64,000 nucleotides of DNA, taken from contig NZ_KZ319295.1 in assembly GCF_002744755.1 (NCBI RefSeq), forward strand, positions 49,455-113,454, written 5' to 3'. The notes under the pieces are model-generated. The model did not search any database, was not told the origin of the DNA, and saw nothing but the letters and a program-made list of their open reading frames with translations. This document shows, piece after piece, positions 7,722 through 16,509 of this stretch (positions are counted from its first letter, which is position 1; each line of letters starts with the position of its first letter). The position numbers and the translations under genes are program-made. The stretch is from Leeuwenhoekiella nanhaiensis. GTDB taxonomy: Bacteria > Bacteroidota > Bacteroidia > Flavobacteriales > Flavobacteriaceae.

Positions 7722-8839
7722 TAGCGGTGCGCGGTTTTTAAGGCGTAAAGTGCAAAACTGCCCAGCCAGTGTCCGCCCTCATAATCGTCGCCTACCACAT
7801 TGGGCAGCGAATAATTGAGGTGTTTGTCTGCCGTTTGCTTCAGGTGCGCATATTGCGGATATTGTTTGGCCAGCGCATAGAGATTCCACGCACGGCTGAA
7901 GTTGACGCCATCGAGATGCACCAGTTTACCGTCGGTACGGTCTGAAACTTCACCCACGGCCAACTCATAATCGGTATTTTTCAATTGTGGTAAAAACTGA
8001 TCGGCCCAGGCCAGAAAATCCGCTTCGGGTAATACCAGGCGCATAATGTTGAGTTCTTCGAGGCAGGACGAAAGAAAATCAGTCCCACCCGGTTCCCAGC
8101 TCATAGGGCAGTTTTCGTCTTTTAAATAAAAATCTTTGGCACGTGCTGCGATCAGATTCTGAAACGTAGTATCCTGCACGGTTTCGGCATATTCATAGGC
8201 AAAAGAGAGTCCGAACGCCGTGTTGGGATGTTCGCCCACACGAATGGGGTAATTCAGTTTTGGCAAAAATTCCTCATAACGCTCCACCAGCAAATCGGTA
8301 AGCGATTGCAGGTTTTGTTCCAGTTCACGAGCCAAGGGATCATCCCAGGTATGGAGTTCTTCCGCCAGTTTCAGCAGCCACGCCCAGCCGTAAGTACGCT
8401 CGTAGGATTTGTTGTGTTCGCCATTAAAATAGGCCACTTCCGCCTCTATGTTTTCTTTTGTCAGATGTTCTTTTAAATAGGTTTTTAAGGTTTCGGCTTC
8501 TGCCAAATCGGGAAAGGTCTTTAAAAGATAGACCATACTCCAATGCCCGTGAACGGCACTATGCCAGTCAAAACAGCCGTAAAACGCGGGATGCAAAACC
8601 GAAGGTTCCTTTAAATCCCCGGCTTCACCCAGCGTCTGACTCAGTTTATTGGGATACTCCTGATTAACGCAGGCCAGCGGCAACTGCGCCAGATTATTGG
8701 CCTGATCGAGGTTGAGTTGCGGGGTGGTATAGGTTTGCTGCACGGTTTTCGTTTCGGCTTCCGCAGTTTTTTGATCTTGATCGGGTTGGGTATTGCAGTT
8801 AGTACAGGCTGCGAAAATCAATAGATAGAATTTTTTCAT
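7721..8839 (-). CDS. DUF2891 family lipoprotein, first gene of the oxoprolinase operon
   Basis: A 372-residue protein with a short lipoprotein signal (lipobox F-A-A-C, Cys12) and then a DUF2891 domain: ACVNQEYPNK, LHPAFYGCFDWHSAVHGHW near residues 83-101, a repeated helical toroid-like middle, and NCPMSWEPGGTDFLSSCLEE. The catalytic role of DUF2891 is not known to me. The His/Trp-rich conserved patch looks like an active or ligand site. Its TAA overlaps the next ATG by one base, so it is co-translated with the NRAMP-like transporter and PxpABC. A periplasmic enzyme releasing or processing pyroglutamyl compounds before import would fit, but that is a guess from context. Confidence 0.85.
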   Translation of the reverse strand: MKKFYLLIFAACTNCNTQPDQDQKTAEAETKTVQQTYTTPQLNLDQANNLAQLPLACVNQEYPNKLSQTLGEAGDLKEPSVLHPAFYGCFDWHSAVHGHWSMVYLLKTFPDLAEAETLKTYLKEHLTKENIEAEVAYFNGEHNKSYERTYGWAWLLKLAEELHTWDDPLARELEQNLQSLTDLLVERYEEFLPKLNYPIRVGEHPNTAFGLSFAYEYAETVQDTTFQNLIAARAKDFYLKDENCPMSWEPGGTDFLSSCLEELNIMRLVLPEADFLAWADQFLPQLKNTDYELAVGEVSDRTDGKLVHLDGVNFSRAWNLYALAKQYPQYAHLKQTADKHLNYSLPNVVGDDYEGGHWLGSFALYALKTAHR

Positions 8840-9069
8840 TCAGGCGGGTTTTAGACAATTCTGTGGAATGCTTATCGAGTTAAAGATAAAGAAAGCCACT
8901 GAAAACCACATTTGAAAAGTGATGCCGCTCTTACTTTTAAAGGCAATGCCGAAAGTTATGATACTCCAAAACACACCTCAGCATTAAAATTTCTTCATAT
9001 CGAATACCTCCTGCGCTTGCTCCGCGAAGGTTTACAGGTTAATTTTAAAACGACCGAAATCTGCACGCT

Positions 9070-9792
9070 ATGTCAAAAACCGAAAAAACGAACCTCAACA
9101 ATCCCGAAGACCACGGAATCTGGCTTCAAAAGGCCAAAACCCTCCGCAAAATTGTAGGTACGCTGGGAATGCTTTTGCCGGTGCTGCTGTTGGCTATTTC
9201 ACTTACGTTTTTTGACCTCAACGCACCGCTGGAGTCCATCAGTCATTACTATTTCACACGGGCTTCTACCCTGTTTACGGGTAGTATGGGACTCATTGGC
9301 ACCTTTCTGATTGTTTACAGCGGCGAAGAGCGGGCAGATTTCTGGGTTTCGAACATCGCGGGGGTGGCTGCGCTTTGTGTGGCCTTTTTCCCTAGCAGCA
9401 ATCTGGCTACCATGTGCTGCGATCTGGATATGCCGTATGCAATGACCTATTTTGACGAGTCGAAGGAAGGTTGGCGCTCACTGTTTCACTATATCGCTGC
9501 GGCGGTATTTCTACTCGCACTGGCTTATATGTCGCTGTTTCTTTTTGTGAAATCAGACAAACCCAAAGCACAGCGCAGTCCGAAAAAGATTATGCGCAAT
9601 CGCATTTACCGTATTTGTGGTACCCTGATGCTGGCTGCTCTGCTGGTTGTGGTTTTGGGGCTGACAGGTGTGATTCCTGAAACTACCTACGATGAACTCA
9701 GACTGACCTTTTGGATGGAAGCGGTTGCCGTGGAAGCCTTCGGTTTTAGCTGGCTGGTTAAAGGAGAAGCCCTGATGGGGGATAACAGTTAA
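9070..9792 (+). CDS. Multi-pass membrane protein of unknown function
   Basis: A 240-residue protein with about six hydrophobic segments (residues ~33-50, 68-86, 93-110, 137-158, 175-200, 210-228). A recurrent motif SISHYYFTRASTLFTGSMG, followed by IVYSGEERADFWVSNIAGVAALCVAFFP, resembles an unnamed membrane family common in bacteria (SISxYY...FVGxL...GVALFP); I know no assigned function. The first hydrophilic 25 residues are cytosolic by the positive-inside pattern. It is divergent from the oxoprolinase operon and appears monocistronic. An overlapping frame starting at 8912 in another phase looks like shadow sequence. Confidence 0.75.
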   Translation: MSKTEKTNLNNPEDHGIWLQKAKTLRKIVGTLGMLLPVLLLAISLTFFDLNAPLESISHYYFTRASTLFTGSMGLIGTFLIVYSGEERADFWVSNIAGVAALCVAFFPSSNLATMCCDLDMPYAMTYFDESKEGWRSLFHYIAAAVFLLALAYMSLFLFVKSDKPKAQRSPKKIMRNRIYRICGTLMLAALLVVVLGLTGVIPETTYDELRLTFWMEAVAVEAFGFSWLVKGEALMGDNS

Positions 9793-9952
9793 ACGGTTTG
9801 TTATTTGTTATTCGTTATTTCTTGTTCCTGGTTGCTGATTCCTGAAAACGTAGACTGCTAGCTAAATTTAGTTGCAAGTTGCAGATAAAAATTATCAAGT
9901 TTGGCGCAACTTTTTCGCCGGAGAGGTATCTATTTACCAAAACAAGCTAATT

Positions 9953-10381
9953 ATGAAAACCAAACTGAATCTGCTATTCTGCCTGATCGTGTTAATCGGT
10001 TGTGAGGATACCGCAGTTGAGGAACCAAGGGATGCCACGGCTCTTTTAATCTCCGGAAAATGGAAAAACACAGAAGCCTACATCAGTTCCGGAGGTCCCC
10101 AATATTGGGTTGATGTGCCTAATGGCGAAACCATTACCTTTAAAAATAACGGAAGCTTTTCTTCAGATCGCTATGCCGAATGCGCAACGGGTAATTTCAC
10201 AGTAAAAGAAAATGTCCTCAGCCTAAACTACGACTGTTCTGATTTTAATCCCAATACTGAAAACGAGGAGGGTTTGATCACCTACTCCATTGAACAGTTT
10301 GCAACTTATTTTATACTCACACCTACCAGCGGACCTATCTGTGTCGAAGGTTGCAGTTATAAGTATGTACGTGTGGAATAA
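9953..10381 (+). CDS. Small lipoprotein with lipocalin-like beta-sheet domain
   Basis: A 142-residue protein beginning MKTKLNLLFCLIVLIGC, a textbook lipoprotein signal with Cys17. The frame opens earlier at 9872, but those 27 residues are non-signal-like and the ATG at 9953 is clearly the start. After a short acidic linker comes ISGKWKNTEAYI, then alternating beta-strand patterns ending YKYVRVE, the general look of Bacteroidota lipocalin-like lipoproteins. Four Cys residues in the mature domain may form disulfides. It is probably anchored to the outer membrane facing the periplasm; the ligand is unknown. The next gene runs toward it. Confidence 0.75.
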   Translation: MKTKLNLLFCLIVLIGCEDTAVEEPRDATALLISGKWKNTEAYISSGGPQYWVDVPNGETITFKNNGSFSSDRYAECATGNFTVKENVLSLNYDCSDFNPNTENEEGLITYSIEQFATYFILTPTSGPICVEGCSYKYVRVE

Positions 10382-10417
10382 TCTTTCGGGTTTCTTGTTT
10401 AAGAAATTCAATTCAAC

Positions 10418-10529
10418 AGAAAACCGCAAACAGTAAACCGAAACATCTTCCCGATACAATTGAAACCATTCTAGCAGCCGTTTTCTTTTACTCGAGGTGA
10501 CAAAAAAAGAAAACCGCAAACGGTAAACC
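10418..10529. repeat. Two copies of a 22-bp intergenic repeat
   Basis: AGAAAACCGCAAACAGTAAACC at 10418-10439 recurs at 10508-10529 with one change (CAG to CGG). Between them is unremarkable sequence. Similar words (GAAAACTGTAAACGG) occur at about 50359. It looks like the simple, purine-rich intergenic repeat material common in flavobacterial genomes. No coding capacity is apparent. Confidence 0.6.
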
Positions 10530-10542
10530 ACACCAAAAAAAG

Positions 10543-10574
10543 AAACCCCAAAGCTCCGCAGAACTTTGGGGTTT
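10543..10574. terminator. Intrinsic terminator between convergent genes
   Basis: AAACCCCAAAG (10543-10553) and CTTTGGGGTTT (10564-10574) form an 11-bp stem with a 10-base loop. T tracts follow on both strands, so it can stop the lipoprotein transcript and the leftward peptidase transcript. Confidence 0.85.
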
Positions 10575-10600
10575 TTTCGGTTCAACCTTTCAAAAAAAAC

Positions 10601-13471
10601 CTACTTTTTAACTTCCTCGAGTGTTACCTCGTTTCCGTCTTTATCTAATAACTTGACTTCGTCAAAGCCCATCTTCTTGAATTGCTGGTACTGCGTTGCC
10701 GCATCACCCACAACCAGATAGGCCATTTTTGATTCGTCCAGATATTTATTAGCCAGCTCTTTGTGCTGCTCTAAGGTCATATTGTTAATCGTGGCTTCCT
10801 CTTTCTCGATGTAATTAGGGTCTAAATCATACGAACTGCGCTCCTGAAGCATTCCTAACAAAGAACCCTGAGTTTCAAAACGACGTGCGTTTGATTTGAT
10901 CAACGCATTCTTGGTGAATTCTAAATCTTCAGGTGTGATACCTTCTTTGTACTTGGCGATTTCATCTCTAAAGATTTCAACCGACTCACCGGTAGTATTG
11001 GTACGTACGCTTGAAGATGCGGTAAAGGTTCCCGGAATTTTGGTTCCGCTAAAGCCTGAACGTGCCCCGTAGGTATACCCCTTTTCTTCACGTAAAACCA
11101 GGTTTACATTTCCGCTAAATGAACCTCCTAATTTGTAGTTCATCACTTCTGCAGGATAGAAATCCTTATCGGTACGTGGCATCGCGATATACCCGATATT
11201 GATAACCGACTGTTTCGCATTTGGGATATCTACAAAATATAGAGAAGCTTTATCACGGTTATTTGCAACCGGGAATTCAGGAATCGTCACTTCTTTAGCT
11301 TCCCATTTGGTTTTTAAACCTTCAAGTGCTGCAAGCGCCTTGTCTTTAGACACGTCACCCACTACGTGGAAACGGCTTACAGAAGGTGAAAAATAGTTGT
11401 TGTAGTAGTCTTTTAAATCCTGAATGGTAATCGCCTCTACAGACTCTACCGTACCGCTGACAGGATGTGCCAAAGGATGGTTTTCACCGTACAATACCTT
11501 GTTGTACACCCGGTTTGCAATCACATTCGGGTTTGCGTCAGAGCGCTTAATCGAGTTGATGGTGCTGGTTTTGATACGGGCAAATTCCTTCTCATCCCAA
11601 CGCGGTTGCAGTAAGATTTCTTCTACCAAAGCCATAGTCTCATCAAAATTACGGGCCAGTGTATTCCCTCGTATCACAATAGACTCATCAGTAGTGTACA
11701 TATTGATACTGGCACCCAGACGGTCAATGGCTTCTTCCAGCTCAAGGGGAGTCTTGTTTGCAGTACCTTCCATCATTACATCGGTCATGAGGTTTGCCAC
11801 ACCGTTTTTGCTTAAATCATCAAGCAGGTGGCCGCCATCTAGTACCAGACTGAAGTTTACCAAAGGCAACTCATCCTGAACGATACCATATACCTCCATT
11901 TCGTTTGGCAATTCAGCCGTCCACGATTCCGGGATATTCAGTTTAGGGCTCTCTCCCATTGCAGGAGGAACCGAACGGTCAAAACTGGAAGGTGTTTTTT
12001 CGATCTCTTTTTCGGCATCTACAACCTCAGTTTGTACGTTTTCAGTGATTTCTTCCTCAACAACTTCAGCTTTCTCCGAATTCTCAGCGATAAGTTCCAT
12101 TTGTCCCTTAGGTACAAAGCTGGTCAATACAAAAGGTTTTCCTTTGATGTATTTATCATAAACGCGCATCACATCATCAGCCGTTACCGCTTTGATGTTT
12201 TCGATGTCTTTTTCAATAAAACCGGGATCTCCGGCAAACACATCGTATTGTGCTAACTGAAAGGATTTACCTAAAACACTGCTGATTCCGTTATAAAAAT
12301 CAGTTTCGAGACCGGCTTTAATACGCTCAATATCTTCAGCCTTAATGCCTTCTTTTTCAAAAAGCGCGAAAGCTTTGTTGATACCGGTTTCTACACTATC
12401 CAGATCAACCCCGGCATTTGCAGTTACCGAAATACGGAATTTACCGGCAATCTGGTCTGAACTATTAAACGCGTAAGGTCGCGAAGTCACTTCCATATCT
12501 TCAGTCAAAACACGGTATAAAGGCGCTTTCTTTCCGTCTGAAAGGAGTTGGCCTAAAAAGTCAAGCGCATACGCGTCATCGGTATACTGCTCAACCGTTG
12601 GCCAAACCATGTTTAATTGAGGAGCGGTAGCGAAGTTATCTTCGTGATACAATCTTTTGGTCTCATCGAGAGTCACATTCTGTACTTCTAAAGGCTCCAC
12701 TTCCTGACGCTTTTTGATTTCGCCGAAATACTTTTCAACCAGTTCTTTGGTTTTGGCCTCATCAAAATCCCCAGCGATTACCAGCGTAGCGTTGTTAGGG
12801 CCGTAGAACTTGTCGTAAAACTCCTTTACGTCTTCTACCGTTGCATTTTGAAGATCTTCAAGCTCTCCAATCACCTGCCAGCTGTACGGGTGTCCGTCAG
12901 GAAACAGGTTTTTGTCAATCACCCAGCTGGTGTGACCATACGGATTGTTGTCTACACGCTGGCGCTTTTCGTTTTGAACCACTTCCTGCTGATTGGCAAA
13001 TGCAGATTCGGTTACCGTGTTGATGAGAAAGCCCATACGGTCAGACTCCAGCCACAATACGGTTTCTAGCGCGTTGTTTGGCACTACCTCATAATACACG
13101 GTTCCATCCTGCCAGGTACCCCCGTTAAGCGTACCACCGGCATCCTGAATGGTTTTGAAGAATTGATCCTGCGGCACGTTTTCAGATTCCTGAAACAACA
13201 TATGCTCAAAAAGGTGGGCAAAACCGGTACGTCCCTTTTTCTCGCGGTTAGATCCTACGCCATATTGTATCGCAACAGACACAATGGGGTCACTTTTGTC
13301 CTGATGAAGAACAACGTTTAAGCCGTTTTCCAGCTCATACTTTTCGTAATCGATTGATAATTTGGCTTCTGCAACATCACCATCTGAATCTGCCTGTTTA
13401 TCGCAGGAAACAAAGGTGGCCACAAAAAACGACAGCATCACTGCCATCGGTGTCCATTTAGTTCTAATCAT
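10601..13471 (-). CDS. Two-domain M16 family zinc metallopeptidase lipoprotein
   Basis: A 956-residue protein with a lipoprotein signal (Cys23 in FVSC). The first half is a catalytic M16 (pitrilysin/insulinase) domain with the inverted zinc motif H86-L-F-E-H90 and a downstream NEKRQRVDNNPYGH segment carrying the third ligand region. A linker rich in E/V (about 480-510) leads to a second M16 repeat (PNEMEVYGIVQDELPLVNFSLVLDGGH) that lacks HxxEH and presumably closes the clamp. The length equals two fused ~430-residue units, as in many Bacteroidota periplasmic M16 proteins. It likely degrades unfolded peptides in the periplasm. The gene stands alone and ends at the terminator near 10543. Confidence 0.92.
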   Translation of the reverse strand: MIRTKWTPMAVMLSFFVATFVSCDKQADSDGDVAEAKLSIDYEKYELENGLNVVLHQDKSDPIVSVAIQYGVGSNREKKGRTGFAHLFEHMLFQESENVPQDQFFKTIQDAGGTLNGGTWQDGTVYYEVVPNNALETVLWLESDRMGFLINTVTESAFANQQEVVQNEKRQRVDNNPYGHTSWVIDKNLFPDGHPYSWQVIGELEDLQNATVEDVKEFYDKFYGPNNATLVIAGDFDEAKTKELVEKYFGEIKKRQEVEPLEVQNVTLDETKRLYHEDNFATAPQLNMVWPTVEQYTDDAYALDFLGQLLSDGKKAPLYRVLTEDMEVTSRPYAFNSSDQIAGKFRISVTANAGVDLDSVETGINKAFALFEKEGIKAEDIERIKAGLETDFYNGISSVLGKSFQLAQYDVFAGDPGFIEKDIENIKAVTADDVMRVYDKYIKGKPFVLTSFVPKGQMELIAENSEKAEVVEEEITENVQTEVVDAEKEIEKTPSSFDRSVPPAMGESPKLNIPESWTAELPNEMEVYGIVQDELPLVNFSLVLDGGHLLDDLSKNGVANLMTDVMMEGTANKTPLELEEAIDRLGASINMYTTDESIVIRGNTLARNFDETMALVEEILLQPRWDEKEFARIKTSTINSIKRSDANPNVIANRVYNKVLYGENHPLAHPVSGTVESVEAITIQDLKDYYNNYFSPSVSRFHVVGDVSKDKALAALEGLKTKWEAKEVTIPEFPVANNRDKASLYFVDIPNAKQSVINIGYIAMPRTDKDFYPAEVMNYKLGGSFSGNVNLVLREEKGYTYGARSGFSGTKIPGTFTASSSVRTNTTGESVEIFRDEIAKYKEGITPEDLEFTKNALIKSNARRFETQGSLLGMLQERSSYDLDPNYIEKEEATINNMTLEQHKELANKYLDESKMAYLVVGDAATQYQQFKKMGFDEVKLLDKDGNEVTLEEVKK

Positions 13472-13656
13472 AGAAATGTTAATTTTAATTAGTAAAGTTT
13501 AAATATACAGAAATGTTTTCAGCCTAAATGACGCAAAAAACAAACCCGTGTTACAGAATTTAATTAATTATTTAAGGTGTTTTCGCAGAATCCTTGAATA
13601 AATCGCAATCTTATAAGCGGAATGCATACTGTTAAAATTGAAGTGCAAAATCGGCT

Positions 13657-15144
13657 TTAGGTCATTTTAGCCGGCTGCAAAACGCGGTTTTCGGTAAACT
13701 CCAGATTGGTTTTACTCAGTAATAAATCCTGAATACTCTGAATATCTTTACTGTTCTCGGTATTAGCAACATAAATAGTGACCACGGGATTTTGCAATTC
13801 CAGATTGGGCGAGTTTACCTTAAGATATTCCCAGCGTTCTTCAATGAGCCGGGTAACAAGTTCAGCGGTTTCAGGCTGAATGAGAAAAACTACCTTTCCT
13901 ACCGGCACGGTATCGAATAAGAAATCGACCTCATAGGCACAGCCCTTACGTTCTTCCGAGAATCCGCGTAAATCCATCAACACAACATCGGCAAGTTGGG
14001 TGTAGGTCGCAACGGCAAGTTTCCAGGTATTGTCGTAGCACATGGTAGGCATACTTTTATAAGTATGGTCTAATTTCCGCGGGACCTCTTTCAGTTTTTC
14101 AAGGCGGTTATTCAGATGCTCCTGGTTTTTGATAAAGCTTTTGGAAACCTGATTTAAGTTATACCGCACCAGGGCAATACAGCCCAGCACCGTAAGTGGG
14201 ATGATCACAAAATAATTAACCCAGCGGGTATCGAAGGAAGCCGCCTCAAGCTCTACCTCAATAATAATTAAGAGGAAAAAAGACAGCGCAACAATGGGGA
14301 TGGTTTCGCTTTTCTGCCTGAAGCTGCTACGCATAAACGAAGGATCTACTACCGTAAAAAACGAGCCGAAATACTTCCAGAATTTAAGCAGCCCTTCAAA
14401 GGTAAATAAGGCCGTTTCGTTAATCCCAAAAACACGAAGTACCAAAAGCTTAAGATTAGGCACTTTGGCCAGTCGATACTGCAGGTGTTTCAAAAGACCG
14501 ATGTGTACTACAACAGCGGCAAGGTAGCCGATCTCCTGCAAATCAATATACGGAATCATAAATACAAACTGAGAGAGCGCCACCCCAATTAATACCGCAT
14601 CCAGGTAATGCGCTCTAACCGGGTCTGCAATGGCCAGGAAGGTTTGCTTAAAAGGAGCCAGAAAGCCTGTAAAACCGGTTTTATGCGCACGGAATTGATC
14701 CCGAAAGCCCAAAATGCGATAGGTTGCAAAAGCCGCATAGGGAATAACCAGAAAAACGGCGTCACCCATAGTCAGAATCAGGTATCCTAATGCGATGAGT
14801 AAACAATAGGCATACTGAAGCCTGAATTCCTTTTTAGCGCGCTTAATAAGGGATTCGCGCAGGGCCTGTGCTTCGGGCTGCGGAGTTTCACAGCTAACCC
14901 AGTCAAATTGCACGTTTGATCGCGCCGCGATTTCTGATTTTTCTTCCACCGGCCGTTCCTGCTGATCTGCTGCAGACGGGATCATCATCATTTTAGTCAC
15001 CTTTTTGCGTATTGCATACCGGCTGTAAGCAATAGTAACGGCTAAAATAATCCCGACAATCAACGCGGTGTTTAGACTGGAATCTGAAACCGAAGATTCG
15101 GCTACTTCCTGATTGTAAATTAAAAAAGTATGGAAACTGCGCAT
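13657..15144 (-). CDS. Multi-pass membrane protein with split LRVFG / DLRGF domain, function unknown
   Basis: A 495-residue protein. Hydrophobic segments lie at about 26-42, 109-142 (two passes), 180-220 and 282-326. Two conserved-looking soluble pieces flank the last membrane pair: LKLLVLRVFG...FWKYFGSFFTVVDPSF (231-270) and YDNTWKLAVATYTQLADVVL followed by MDLRGFSEERKGCAYEVDFL (370-409) and GKVVFLI. Together they look like one alpha/beta domain interrupted by membrane helices, of a type I have seen in unnamed proteins across bacteria. The ADVVLMDLRGF...GC-YE pattern loosely recalls TIR- or nucleoside-deoxyribosyltransferase-like folds, which is inference only. The downstream end of a TIR-protein gene lies 120 bases upstream, with all genes codirectional. 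No function is assigned. Confidence 0.75.
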   Translation of the reverse strand: MRSFHTFLIYNQEVAESSVSDSSLNTALIVGIILAVTIAYSRYAIRKKVTKMMMIPSAADQQERPVEEKSEIAARSNVQFDWVSCETPQPEAQALRESLIKRAKKEFRLQYAYCLLIALGYLILTMGDAVFLVIPYAAFATYRILGFRDQFRAHKTGFTGFLAPFKQTFLAIADPVRAHYLDAVLIGVALSQFVFMIPYIDLQEIGYLAAVVVHIGLLKHLQYRLAKVPNLKLLVLRVFGINETALFTFEGLLKFWKYFGSFFTVVDPSFMRSSFRQKSETIPIVALSFFLLIIIEVELEAASFDTRWVNYFVIIPLTVLGCIALVRYNLNQVSKSFIKNQEHLNNRLEKLKEVPRKLDHTYKSMPTMCYDNTWKLAVATYTQLADVVLMDLRGFSEERKGCAYEVDFLFDTVPVGKVVFLIQPETAELVTRLIEERWEYLKVNSPNLELQNPVVTIYVANTENSKDIQSIQDLLLSKTNLEFTENRVLQPAKMT

Positions 15145-15264
15145 ATCACCCTGTGTTGAAGTTACTCGTTAAACGTTGAGGGGTGAAAGCTAAAATACTG
15201 ATTCAGAGTATTTTTTAAAGATAGTTGTTTATCTTGAAAGTTTACTAAATGTCCCGTTTTTTGC

Positions 15265-16377
15265 CTAGACCCGGCTGTACACTTCAATTTTAAACATGAT
15301 GTAATTGGCGTAAACCGTAAGAAAAAGTCGGTTTCCATAGCAGCGAAAGCCAACTATATACTGCCCTCCATTCATATATTGAATCGTCAGGTATTCAGCA
15401 TTAAAATAGAAACCTGCGGTTTGTGTTTGTTGCCCATTTTGCCAGTATTGCACAAGCTGATTAGAACCAAAAGCCAGATCGAATGATTCACTTAACGGTA
15501 TTTTAGAACCGTGCTCTACAACCATTTCCAAATGCCACTTGCCATACAACTGCTGCGGATTGTGAAACTGGCTGCGATACGCATAAAGCGCGTTAGGGTT
15601 GGACTCAAAGGGAGTCAATCGTATGATAATATCTTCAAGCATCGCATCATAACCTGAGAAACCGCCTGAATTGTTGATATTTTGAGCTTCGGGCTTTGGT
15701 TCTTCTCCCTGTTGTTCATTCAATTTATCGCGTAACGCATCGATGCGCCGGCCTATATAGTGATTTACATCATTTCGGCTTAAAAAATCGGTTAGGATGA
15801 TGTCGATATCGTCTGGCTTTTCGCTTTTGCGATCTAAAAGCAATTCAATCTCAAAAAGTAATTCTTTCTGTTCTTCCATCGTCAGACTATCCCTCTTACG
15901 CACCATAGAATGCAATTTGCTCAATCCGGAAATGGGCATTGGCGGTTTGGGTACCTGATCGTAGTGACTTTTATCGTGCAAATAGGGTTTAGTCTGTTCC
16001 AATTCCCGAAGACTCTTGACCAAAAGATTCTTGCGCTTGGGATCATCGGGACGGTAAGAAGTTAGATTGTTATCTTTTAATGCCGGCGGCATAAAGCTTG
16101 AACTCAAATCGTCTACCCGTAAACCCATCATATATTTACCAAGACCTTCCGCATACGTAAGCTCGGCCATACAGGCCTGTGATCGGTTAGATTCTTTAGA
16201 GAGTACAAATAAAAAGATATCGCATTTGCGTATTTGTTTGAGGATTTCATTCCACCACTCGGTACCGGCGCCCAACTTGTGGTCAAACCAACACTTGTAA
16301 TCGAGATAACCTAAAAATTCGCTGATATCTTTAACCTCTTCAACCTGGGCTCGGGAATAACTGATAAATAATTTCAC
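15265..16377 (-). CDS. TIR-domain protein with C-terminal beta-rich domain
   Basis: A 370-residue soluble protein. Residues 1-120 are a bacterial TIR domain: MKLFISYSRAQVEEVKDISEF at the start, then YKCWFD, GTEWWNEILKQIRKCDIFLFVLS and S-x-x-C-M-A-E72-L, where E72 is placed like the catalytic glutamate of NAD-cleaving TIR domains. Residues ~145-220 are helical and charged, possibly an adaptor module. Residues ~275-370 are beta-rich (YGKWHLEMVVEHGSKIPLSE to FKIEVYSRV), resembling a lipocalin-like or sensor domain. TIR proteins act in NAD depletion during phage defence or in signalling; here partners such as ThsA, SAVED or CBASS cyclases are absent nearby. The role is therefore open. Confidence 0.85.
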   Translation of the reverse strand: MKLFISYSRAQVEEVKDISEFLGYLDYKCWFDHKLGAGTEWWNEILKQIRKCDIFLFVLSKESNRSQACMAELTYAEGLGKYMMGLRVDDLSSSFMPPALKDNNLTSYRPDDPKRKNLLVKSLRELEQTKPYLHDKSHYDQVPKPPMPISGLSKLHSMVRKRDSLTMEEQKELLFEIELLLDRKSEKPDDIDIILTDFLSRNDVNHYIGRRIDALRDKLNEQQGEEPKPEAQNINNSGGFSGYDAMLEDIIIRLTPFESNPNALYAYRSQFHNPQQLYGKWHLEMVVEHGSKIPLSESFDLAFGSNQLVQYWQNGQQTQTAGFYFNAEYLTIQYMNGGQYIVGFRCYGNRLFLTVYANYIMFKIEVYSRV

Positions 16378-16509
16378 GTTGGGCGTCTTGGTTTATGTCT
16401 GTTGGTTCGATCAAGAGGGTTATTCTATTAGAGGCCCTCTAAAAATAAAAGCTATTTCGTTTATATCCAAAAGTTTAAAAAATAATAGAATATCCATAAT
16501 TCAATGAGA

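Noticed and set aside
8912..9157. Plus-strand frame of 81 residues before the membrane-protein gene
   Set aside because: It runs into the real gene in another phase and is low in protein-like pattern.
15162..15353. Minus-strand frame of 63 residues between the TIR and membrane-protein genes
   Set aside because: It overlaps the TIR gene end in another phase and is not protein-like.
16414..16440. Inverted repeat AGAGGG/CCCTCT between the PH-like and TIR genes
   Set aside because: Loop is long and no T tract follows in the direction of transcription.
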